DNA from: an uncultured Planctomycetaceae bacterium
Lineage (GTDB): Bacteria > Planctomycetota > Planctomycetia > Pirellulales > UBA1268
Assembly (NCBI GenBank): GCA_903958265.1
Contig: CAJBSQ010000164.1
Span: 1 to 6,518, forward strand
Length of the DNA: 6,518 bases
Direction of reading: 5' to 3'
Both the position numbers and the translations under genes were made by a program. Positions 1 through 5,413 of this stretch are shown here, in pieces; positions within the stretch are counted from its first letter, which is position 1; each line of letters starts with the position of its first letter. Below the pieces are notes generated by a model, which worked only from the letters and a program-made list of their open reading frames with translations, did no database searches and had not been told where the DNA came from.

Positions 1-375
1 GAGAGTGAAGAGGGCTCGGGCGTCGCTCCGCAGGGCGGCTTCCGATAGGCGGCCGGAACTGCCGCTGTAGCTGCGGTAATGCATGGCGTAGATGGCGCGA
101 TCCGGAAACGCCTTAGCCAGTTCCGGCACCGTGTAGGCCACGTCCTCGGCGTTGCCTCCGAAAAAAAGCAGGCCCTTGGGGCCGTCCTGAGGCCTCGTAG
201 AAACCCGCACCGTGGCACCGGGCACCTCGAGCGTGAACGCCGCCACGTGGGCGGGCGTCACCGGTGTCGGCATGTAGATGAATGACCGCTGAAAGACGAA
301 GAAGATGACGCAAAGCCCGGCATAGCCGCCGACGGCGATCGTGAGCAGGCTCCAGAGCATGCGACGGGTTCTCAT
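1..375 (-). CDS. Membrane-anchored alpha/beta hydrolase, N-terminal part (cut by window edge)
   Basis: The visible 125 residues are the N-terminus of a serine hydrolase of the alpha/beta-hydrolase fold, close to the YfhR/Bem46 group. One hydrophobic segment (about residues 7-28) should anchor it in the inner membrane. It is followed by QRSFIYMPTP, matching the 'QR..Y.PTP' stretch typical of the group. FGGNAEDV (72-79) occupies the oxyanion-loop position, where many relatives read HGNA. YRSYSGSSGRLSE (100-112) matches the conserved YRGYG.S.G.P.E block. The GxSxG nucleophile motif and the rest of the triad would lie beyond base 1. The ATG at 375-373 is the first start after an in-frame TGA (402-400); an ATG five codons further in is possible. 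No good Shine-Dalgarno sequence precedes it. The substrate is unknown: members are loosely called lysophospholipases, esterases or peptidases. The gene was probably once in an operon with the ligase at the right end. Family is fairly sure, function is not. Confidence 0.85.
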   Translation of the reverse strand, partial: MRTRRMLWSLLTIAVGGYAGLCVIFFVFQRSFIYMPTPVTPAHVAAFTLEVPGATVRVSTRPQDGPKGLLFFGGNAEDVAYTVPELAKAFPDRAIYAMHYRSYSGSSGRLSEAALRSDARALFTL

Positions 376-399
376 TGATGGACGATCGCGGGTGAAGCC

Positions 400-504
400 T
401 CAGGCAAATCGGTCCTGCACCACCACCTCGGACAGGGCCAGTTGGCCGCCCTTCGGCATGGCGGGTTTTACTGCATTGCCGACGGTGATCATGAAGGCGA
501 TCAC
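400..504 (-). CDS. Possible small ORF (34 aa) between repeat copy and hydrolase
   Basis: This reading frame begins with GTG inside the left copy of the 91-bp repeat and runs 34 codons to a TGA located 24 bp before the hydrolase start. An AGGAGG (minus strand, 524-519) precedes it, but the 14-nt spacing is longer than usual. An in-frame ATG is present at codon 5. Its middle, NAVKPAMPKGGQLAL, faintly recalls the N-box of histidine kinase ATPase domains (NA..AMP.GG.L.I) with one extra residue, so it could be a gene remnant. It could equally be a leader ORF coupling translation to the hydrolase, or noncoding. In the right repeat copy the same start leads to only 20 codons (stop at 5278). I do not recognise a family. 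Confidence 0.25.
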   Translation of the reverse strand: MIAFMITVGNAVKPAMPKGGQLALSEVVVQDRFA

Positions 505-577
505 GTGGTTGCGACAAGCCTCCTGTCTCAGAGTTCCCGGCCGTCGCCGAAGTCGGCCATCCACACCAACCGAGCGC
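487..577. repeat. 91-bp direct repeat, left copy
   Basis: These 91 bases match 5323-5413 in the same orientation with a single difference (T at 510, C at 5346). Similarity stops abruptly after CGAGCGC at 577. On the other side it fades within a few bases of 487. Read on the minus strand, the copy holds the last 15 codons and TGA of the ligase, an AGGAGG motif and the GTGATCGCCTTCATGATC start region of the small downstream ORF. This copy is continuous with the hydrolase side, so it is probably the old downstream flank of the ligase, now separated from the complete ligase gene by the plus-strand genes. Confidence 0.95.
528..577 (-). pseudogene. Detached 3' tail of the acyl-CoA synthetase gene
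   Basis: On the minus strand this stretch encodes ARLVWMADFGDGREL and a TGA, identical to the last 15 residues of the complete ligase ending at 5364. Nothing upstream (578 onwards) continues the ligase reading frame with recognisable ligase sequence, so it is an orphan gene end carried in the left repeat copy. It is a by-product of the duplication and not expected to make a protein of its own. Confidence 0.6.
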
Positions 578-698
578 CTCTTGCACAGCCAGGATGAACC
601 CACAGATTCTGCTGAGGAGGCAAGAGAGAAGCCATGTGCTAGGTTTGCTCCCATAAGTTCCCAGAAACGTTCGCCGTTCCTCTCGTGGAGACAGGTTC
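578..698 (+). promoter_or_regulatory. Leader region of the plus-strand gene set, with RBS
   Basis: This 121-bp stretch lies between the inner edge of the left repeat and the first plus-strand start, so any promoter of the three-gene set should be here or in the repeat. I see no convincing -35/-10 pair; TTGCAC (583-588) has no good -10 partner 17 bp downstream. GGAG at 687-690, 8 nt before ATG 699, is a reasonable ribosome binding site. A stronger GAGGAGG at 614-620 precedes only a two-codon ATG-TGC-TAG frame. Since the insertion separates the hydrolase from its presumed upstream gene, a minus-strand promoter may also lie here. Confidence 0.35.
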
Positions 699-1466
699 AT
701 GGTCTTGCATCGCTGGCTTGTGGTGGTCGTCGCGTCGGCAGGGTTGATTGCGGCTGGTGATCGGGTCGGGGCCGAAGAGGGTTCGGGTCTGGGGCAGCCA
801 TCGAATCAGATCGGACTGGTGCACGACCACAAACCGGTCAAGTATGCGGGGCACGTGCTGTACTTCGTCGAGGGCAAGATCGTGGGGCACGATCTGCTCA
901 CGCAGACCTGGTCGATCGTCGAGCGCAAGGAAGGAACTGCAGAGCATGCCTTCAAGGTCGAGACCCATGCCATTCATTCCGACGCCGACGACGCGAAGCC
1001 GAGTTTCGCCGGGAGAAACAAGTTCAAGAAGGACTTCGAAGATTCCGTCAGGTACGAACTCTTCCATCAAGACGAAGACCGGGGTCTTGTGCTGGACGCG
1101 ATTCAGGGGACCGACGGAAAGCCTCAGGAAATCAACCACGAAACCGAGCACTACATCTTCCCGGGGAGCCTGAAGATCGGCACGAAATGGCTTTCCGAGC
1201 CAGTGACGAGTTCGTTGCCGGGCACCTGCCACCTCGAGGTGATCGGCTCGGAGATCTACAACGGGACCAAATGTTGGGTGATTCGCTCTGATCGTGACCA
1301 GGAGAAAAAGCCGCTGATCCCGAACTCCGAGACGGTCAGCAAGACCGCCAGGTTTCTCTTTGATCCCCTGACACTGAGCGTGTTGCGGGTCGACACGGTC
1401 ACGGAGGGGCTCGGACCGCTCGGCCGTGAGTTCAAGTTTGTGTATCACATGGAGGTGGCGAAGTAG
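699..1466 (+). CDS. Secreted protein of unknown function (255 aa)
   Basis: I do not recognise a named family. The N-terminus is a clear Sec signal peptide: MVLHRW, a hydrophobic run rich in V and A (about 7-20), and a probable type I cleavage site after VGA (residue 25). The mature part of about 230 residues is hydrophilic, has no further membrane segment, and has two cysteines (177 and 192) that could form a disulfide outside the cytoplasm. The stretch IFPGSLKIGTKW, followed by EVIGSEIYNGTKCWVI, recalls the 'GxKW ... VxGxExxxxGxxCxxI' pattern of many secreted beta-rich proteins of unknown function (DUF3108-like), but that is only a resemblance. The ATG is chosen because an in-frame TAA lies at 654 with no start between, and GGAG is 8 nt upstream. 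It ends 21 bp before the oxidoreductase start, so the two are probably co-transcribed and both exported. Confidence 0.85.
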   Translation: MVLHRWLVVVVASAGLIAAGDRVGAEEGSGLGQPSNQIGLVHDHKPVKYAGHVLYFVEGKIVGHDLLTQTWSIVERKEGTAEHAFKVETHAIHSDADDAKPSFAGRNKFKKDFEDSVRYELFHQDEDRGLVLDAIQGTDGKPQEINHETEHYIFPGSLKIGTKWLSEPVTSSLPGTCHLEVIGSEIYNGTKCWVIRSDRDQEKKPLIPNSETVSKTARFLFDPLTLSVLRVDTVTEGLGPLGREFKFVYHMEVAK

Positions 1467-1477
1467 GCGTTGCTGAT

Positions 1478-1482
1478 GAGGA
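1478..1482 (+). promoter_or_regulatory. Ribosome binding site deciding the oxidoreductase start
   Basis: GAGGA sits 5 nt before ATG 1488. It supports that start over the in-frame TTG at 1470 or ATG at 1476, which lack a well-placed Shine-Dalgarno sequence; the GGAGG at 1451-1455 is about 20 nt from ATG 1476. Confidence 0.6.
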
Positions 1483-1487
1483 ACACC

Positions 1488-3542
1488 ATGGCCAAACCCC
1501 CCTGTTCGCCCGCCATTGTTTCAGCGTTGCGCCGGCTTTTTCCCAGTGTGGCGGTGCTGCTCGCGGGTTTGGCCTTCGGGGCCAGCCTGGTGATCTCGCT
1601 GGCCGGCCCGGCCCGTGGTGGCGAGCCCGACGAGGCTGCAGCGATCGCTGCAGCCTCGTGGAGCCGCATCGGGCGGGTCATATCTCCGATCGACCTGCAT
1701 GACACGGCTGGGGCACGCTGGTCGTTGGCTGAGGCAGATGGCGGCCGGGCGACCGTCGTAGCGTTTCTCAATTTCAACTGCCCCGTCTCGAACCAGTGCG
1801 TGCCCGCGATCAATGCCCTGGCTGCCCGCTTTGGCGATCAGGGGGTGGCATTCATCGCGGTGGTCTGCGACGCGGCCGACGCAGCCGAGGTGGATGGTCA
1901 CATCGCCGAGTCTGGCATCGTATGCCGGGTGTTTTTCGATCCCCAGAAACGTGCGGCGGCACATTTTCTGGCGACGGTCACACCGCAGGTGTTTCTCCTC
2001 GACCGGAACCGGGTGCTGCGGTATTCCGGATCAATCGACAACCAGTACACGAGTCGGCTCGTCCGCCAACCGAAGGCCGACGCCACCTATCTCGCCGATG
2101 CGATCTCCGCCGTCGTGGCTGGTCGGGCCGTCGCGCTCAAGGAGACGACCCCGATCGGCTGCCCGCTGGAGCCCGCCGACAGACCGGTTGTCGAGCACGG
2201 CAGCGTCGAGTTTCATCGCGATATCGAACCGCTTCTCCAGCAGCACTGCCAGCGATGTCACCATTCCGGAGACGTGGCGCCATTCTCGCTCGTATCGTTC
2301 GACCATGCGTTGCAGTGGGCGGCCGACATCAAGACCTACACCGCAGATCGACTGATGCCTCCCTGGCCGGTGACCGGCGGGCTTCCTTTAAAAAACGATC
2401 TTGCCCTCAAGCCCGCGGAAATCGAACTCATCGGCCGCTGGGTGGACGAAGGCTGCCCCCGAGGAAATCAGGCCGACGCGCCCCCGCCGCTCGTGTTCGA
2501 CAACCCTGACGAATGGCACGACTCCCGTCCGCCAGACCTCGTGTTCAAGTTGCCGGAAGCCATTCATCTCGCCGCCCAGGGCGAGGACCACTACCGCACC
2601 ATCGTATTTCCCTTGGGCAACGAGCAGGAACTCTATCTCGAAAAGGCCGAGTTTATCCCGGGAAACCGGCGGGCGATCCACCATGCACTGGCCTTCTACG
2701 ATGGCACTGGTCTTCTGCTCGACGCACAAAAACGGCTGGGAACACCACTCCCTCGTGGCACCGGCGATGAGGACTACGGGCCTGGATACGAGTCGGGGAT
2801 GGGGCTTGGCTTCATCCCCGACCCAACGAAAATCACACGAAACCGAGACAACCCCGGTGGCAATTTCATGGGATGGGCTCCCGGGAAGGGAGCTCTTGAA
2901 TACCCACCCGGAGTCAGGCGGGTGATTCCGCCGCAGTCCGATATCACCGTCCAAATCCACTACACGCGAACAGGGCGGCCGGAGATCGATGATTCCACCC
3001 GACTCGGCATTTGGCTCAACAAGAAGCCTCCGCGGCTCTACTCCAAGGGCGGCATGATCGACACCGATTTCACGCTGATCCCGAAGGGTGACGCCAATTT
3101 CAAAACCACCGGCTCCCGCGAGGTGGCGACCGACTGTCTGCTATGGCTGATTTCTCCCCACATGCATCGGCTTGGCAAGGAGTTTCGAGTCTGGCACCAG
3201 CCAGTTGGCTCGTCGGAGAGGATCCTGCTGCTTGAGGTCACGAACTACGACTTCAACTGGCAGGAACACTACCAGCCGAAGGAGCCGTATCCGCTGAAGA
3301 AGGGCTCCACGCTGCATGTGGAGGCAATCTTCGACAACTCAGCAGGGAATCCGCGACGTCCGCCCGGCCCGGAGAAGACGGTGTTCCTCGGTGAAAGCAC
3401 GGATGACGAGATGGCCTTCGCCGTCTTCGCCACCATGTCGGAGGAGAACACGTCCGTCAAAATCGATTTCCTCAAATATCTCGAAAAGTTGATCAAAGCA
3501 AGAGCCTCAAGACTTGCCTACGAGGCGATGGGAAAGGAGTGA
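1488..3542 (+). CDS. Exported redoxin / cytochrome c / copper type II ascorbate-dependent monooxygenase-like fusion
   Basis: The 684-residue product has four parts. (1) A signal peptide or anchor with a hydrophobic run (about 22-40). (2) A thioredoxin-fold redoxin domain (about 60-215) with C98-PVSNQ-C104 and the cis-proline motif T-P166-Q before a buried strand. (3) A c-type cytochrome segment (about 240-325) with the heme motif C254-QR-C257-H258 and a likely axial methionine in LMPPWP (M290). (4) A region (about 345-655) resembling peptidylglycine alpha-hydroxylating monooxygenase, in which all copper ligands can be matched: H398-H399 (HHALAF), H491 (QIHYT), H558-M-H560 (HMHRLGK) and M642 (DDEMAF). 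PHM enzymes hydroxylate carbon with O2, two copper ions and ascorbate; here the heme domain could supply electrons, which is inference. It should act in the periplasm. The substrate is unknown. The bipartite copper site is the strongest evidence. The gene ends 44 bp before the dehydrogenase start. Confidence 0.9.
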   Translation: MAKPPCSPAIVSALRRLFPSVAVLLAGLAFGASLVISLAGPARGGEPDEAAAIAAASWSRIGRVISPIDLHDTAGARWSLAEADGGRATVVAFLNFNCPVSNQCVPAINALAARFGDQGVAFIAVVCDAADAAEVDGHIAESGIVCRVFFDPQKRAAAHFLATVTPQVFLLDRNRVLRYSGSIDNQYTSRLVRQPKADATYLADAISAVVAGRAVALKETTPIGCPLEPADRPVVEHGSVEFHRDIEPLLQQHCQRCHHSGDVAPFSLVSFDHALQWAADIKTYTADRLMPPWPVTGGLPLKNDLALKPAEIELIGRWVDEGCPRGNQADAPPPLVFDNPDEWHDSRPPDLVFKLPEAIHLAAQGEDHYRTIVFPLGNEQELYLEKAEFIPGNRRAIHHALAFYDGTGLLLDAQKRLGTPLPRGTGDEDYGPGYESGMGLGFIPDPTKITRNRDNPGGNFMGWAPGKGALEYPPGVRRVIPPQSDITVQIHYTRTGRPEIDDSTRLGIWLNKKPPRLYSKGGMIDTDFTLIPKGDANFKTTGSREVATDCLLWLISPHMHRLGKEFRVWHQPVGSSERILLLEVTNYDFNWQEHYQPKEPYPLKKGSTLHVEAIFDNSAGNPRRPPGPEKTVFLGESTDDEMAFAVFATMSEENTSVKIDFLKYLEKLIKARASRLAYEAMGKE
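1630..1659. repeat. Perfect 30-bp palindrome inside the oxidoreductase gene
   Basis: The left half ACGAGGCTGCAGCGA is followed directly by its exact reverse complement, with the centre in GCGATCGC. The neighbours at 1629 and 1660 (both G) end the symmetry. It encodes DEAAAIAAAS, the alanine-rich linker between signal peptide and redoxin domain, where the protein would tolerate extra residues. It could extrude as a cruciform, form an mRNA hairpin about 140 nt into the gene, or bind a dimeric protein; none is shown by sequence alone. Confidence 0.95.
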
Positions 3543-3563
3543 TCGATTCTTGAGGACAATCGA
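3543..3563 (+). other. Small intercistronic hairpin
   Basis: TCGATT (3543-3548) and AATCGA (3558-3563) form a 6-bp stem around a 9-nt loop, beginning right after the oxidoreductase stop codon. The stem is short, only one third G+C and not followed by a T-run, so it is unlikely to be a terminator. At most it might modulate mRNA stability between the two genes. Confidence 0.3.
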
Positions 3564-3586
3564 CGTGCCCCATCAGACCTAAACCC

Positions 3587-5251
3587 ATGGACGAACCTGG
3601 CAAAGCAATAGACCAATCCCCAGCGAGCCCCGCGGACGAGAGCAGCCAGGAGGGATCTCGAGACCTCATCTACTGCCTCATGGACTTCCTCCATCTGGCC
3701 GACGAGATCGACCTCAAACTGCTCGCATCAGCATTGCGGCCGCTGGTGGGTGCTGATTTTGAGTTTCAGCGAGACGAGTTTGTCGAGTGCATGGTGGCAC
3801 GCTGGGACTCTCGCGAAGTCATCATCGCGCATCCGCTGGAAGACGCTCTGCCTGAGGATGAGTGTGGCGGCGAGCTCACCGAGAATAATGCTGCCGTCTT
3901 CATCACGCTGGCCGTGAAGCGGGCCGCGGAGAAAGACCGTGATGTTGGCTATTGTCAGCGTGACTATGCCTCTTCGATCGCCACAACCGTGGCTGCCACG
4001 TTCGGCACGGAGGTGCTGCACAGCAAGTCGTGGGACATTGACCTCGCAAAGACGACCTTCTGGAATCGGCGGTATCGAAAGGAGCCTGCGGCTCTTCAGC
4101 CTGAACAGCCCGTGGTGTTTGCGAGTGGCTGGAAACGGATCGCCTTGGTCACCACGATCGAATCGCTCCGTCCGAAATACGATGGCCCACTCGACTTCAT
4201 GCATGTGATCCATCCCCGCGCGATCGTCGACAAGCGGCGGCCATTTCCGCTGATGCGAGGGCTGACAGCGGATATGGTTGCCACCATTCAGCCGATGTGC
4301 ACGGTGTTGGGCCCCATCGAGGTTCCGATCGGGGATCGCATGCTCCGAGGTGAGTTGGTTTCGATTCCGTATGCCCCGCAAGAAATGTTTGACGGGCTCT
4401 CCGACGCCAGGGACTCCCTGATCCACGTTCTCGATTACGCGGAACATCGCCAGGCACACTTCGTGAGCCTCGGCGCCTTGATCCCTTCGATCTCGAGGCA
4501 GGGTAGGCTCCTCAAGCAGGCCAGGCCGAACATGGCGATCACCACCGGCCATGGTTTCACGGCCCTGACGATCGCACAGATGGTCGAGGACATCGAGGAC
4601 GAAATCGGGGCTGGTGGCGTGGTCGCCGTGATGGGGGCGGCGGGCTCCACGGGACGTGCAGCCCTGCGGTGCATGTTCAAGCGCAATCCCTCGAGGAGGG
4701 TCCTGGCGGTCGAGTTACCGCAGCAAGTGAGCAAGATCCCGGAGATTCCCGGCTGGAATCCGGCGGTGCATCGGCTCACGACGCTCAAAAAGGAAATCAA
4801 GGAGGCGGCAATCGTCGTCTGTGTGACCAATGCGCTCGGAGGCATTTTGGAGGCTGACGACTTCAGGACGAATGCCGTGATCCTTGACGATGCGCAGCCG
4901 GAAAATGTCGATCAGTCCGTGCTCGCGATGAGACCAGACCTGAGGGTCGTCAAGTGCCTGACCCGGATTCCAGGGCTCCATTGTCCGTTCGAGATGGGGC
5001 TGTTCACCGCGGCGAATCGCGATAATGAGGTCAACTTCACCTGCCTCGCAGAGATTATTCTGTCGGCAGCCGAGCGACATCCACAATCGTGTGTCGTTGG
5101 CGATCCCACCGATGAACAGCTTGACTACCTCGAACGTGCCGCCGAGCGGCATGGAGTGGGTCCCGCGGAGTTCTTCAGCTTTCCGAGCCTCGGCGCGATC
5201 GACCTGCGGCACCGGAGTCAAGAGAGCCGGAAAGCCGCTTGGTCAACGTGA
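3587..5251 (+). CDS. Acyl-ACP-reductase-like NAD(P)-dependent dehydrogenase with N-terminal extension
   Basis: Residues about 178-525 resemble the long-chain acyl-[ACP] reductase (AAR) / COG5322 dehydrogenase family. Matching blocks are the strand-rich part ending in ELVSIPYAPQEM, then HFVSLGALIPSI, then MAITTGHGFTALTIAQMVE (compare FTTGNTHTAY in cyanobacterial AAR), then the Rossmann motif VAVMGAAGSTGRAAL with G350, G353 and G356, and a C-terminal part with LHCPFEMG. AAR enzymes reduce acyl-ACP to fatty aldehyde in the cytosol. Two differences argue against plain AAR activity. The protein is 554 residues against about 340, with roughly 175 unrecognised N-terminal residues. In addition, A430 (TNAVILDDAQPEN) sits where I recall the catalytic cysteine in QPC.LIDGGYPKN, though H465 appears kept. 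No signal peptide or membrane helix is seen, so it is probably cytosolic. The start at 3587 lacks a clear Shine-Dalgarno. Family is moderately sure, substrate unknown. Confidence 0.75.
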   Translation: MDEPGKAIDQSPASPADESSQEGSRDLIYCLMDFLHLADEIDLKLLASALRPLVGADFEFQRDEFVECMVARWDSREVIIAHPLEDALPEDECGGELTENNAAVFITLAVKRAAEKDRDVGYCQRDYASSIATTVAATFGTEVLHSKSWDIDLAKTTFWNRRYRKEPAALQPEQPVVFASGWKRIALVTTIESLRPKYDGPLDFMHVIHPRAIVDKRRPFPLMRGLTADMVATIQPMCTVLGPIEVPIGDRMLRGELVSIPYAPQEMFDGLSDARDSLIHVLDYAEHRQAHFVSLGALIPSISRQGRLLKQARPNMAITTGHGFTALTIAQMVEDIEDEIGAGGVVAVMGAAGSTGRAALRCMFKRNPSRRVLAVELPQQVSKIPEIPGWNPAVHRLTTLKKEIKEAAIVVCVTNALGGILEADDFRTNAVILDDAQPENVDQSVLAMRPDLRVVKCLTRIPGLHCPFEMGLFTAANRDNEVNFTCLAEIILSAAERHPQSCVVGDPTDEQLDYLERAAERHGVGPAEFFSFPSLGAIDLRHRSQESRKAAWST

Positions 5252-5322
5252 CCGCCCGCTCCTCTCCCTGGCGGATCTCATGGGAGACACACCTGCTGGT
5301 CCGAAGCCATCAAGCCACCGGC

Positions 5323-5413
5323 GATCATGAAGGCGATCACGTGGTCGCGACAAGCCTCCTGTCTCAGAGTTCCCGGCCGTCGCCGAAGTCGGCCATCCAC
5401 ACCAACCGAGCGC
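5323..5413. repeat. 91-bp direct repeat, right copy
   Basis: This is the partner of 487-577, with 90 of 91 bases identical in the same orientation. It forms the true 3' end of the ligase gene (codons for the last 15 residues and TGA at 5366-5364), followed on the minus strand by AGGAGG and the GTG start of a frame that here stops after 20 codons at 5278. It lies in the convergent gap between the dehydrogenase stop (5251) and the ligase stop. The rest of that gap shows only a weak CCGCC/GGCGG pairing (5252-5256 with 5270-5274) and no convincing terminator. Confidence 0.95.

Larger units (their letters stand above)
578..5322 (+). other. Putative inserted three-gene segment bounded by the 91-bp repeats
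   Basis: The segment between the two repeat copies (4,745 bp) holds three plus-strand genes and interrupts genes that all read on the minus strand. Joining the outer flanks through one repeat copy gives an uninterrupted minus-strand order: complete ligase, small ORF, hydrolase. This supports insertion with duplication of 91 bp of target, or single-crossover integration of a circle that carried the 91 bp. No transposase, integrase, terminal inverted repeat or tRNA target is visible. The reverse history, in which the 91 bp was copied by another route, is not excluded. Confidence 0.5.

Noticed and set aside
161..167. Run of seven A (seven T in the hydrolase reading)
   Set aside because: The hydrolase frame stays open and matches its family on both sides, so there is no frameshift; a short homopolymer alone is not informative.
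487..577. 91-bp repeat as an integron attC site
   Set aside because: The length fits, but I found no convincing R'/R'' core sites or long imperfect inverted symmetry (only a GGCCG/CGGCC pairing), and a 4.7-kb three-gene unit is unlike a gene cassette.
614..642. Strong GAGGAGG followed by ATG
   Set aside because: The frame is ATG-TGC-TAG only; there is no evidence for a functional upstream ORF and the spacing of 13 nt is long.
113..700. A 195-codon minus-strand frame running across the left repeat
   Set aside because: It overlaps the hydrolase start in another frame; the hydrolase frame has clear family motifs while this one is Arg/Pro-rich and has none.
639..1448. A 269-codon minus-strand frame opposite the secreted protein gene
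   Set aside because: It mirrors the plus-strand gene, which has a signal peptide, RBS and operon spacing; the reverse frame has no recognisable domain.
3728..4552. A 274-codon minus-strand frame opposite the dehydrogenase
   Set aside because: It is the antisense shadow of a gene with a Rossmann motif and family similarity; its composition is rich in R, H and G as is usual for GC-rich antisense frames.
5252..5274. Terminator hairpin after the dehydrogenase
   Set aside because: Only a 5-bp CCGCC/GGCGG stem with a 13-nt loop and no T-run; too weak to call.
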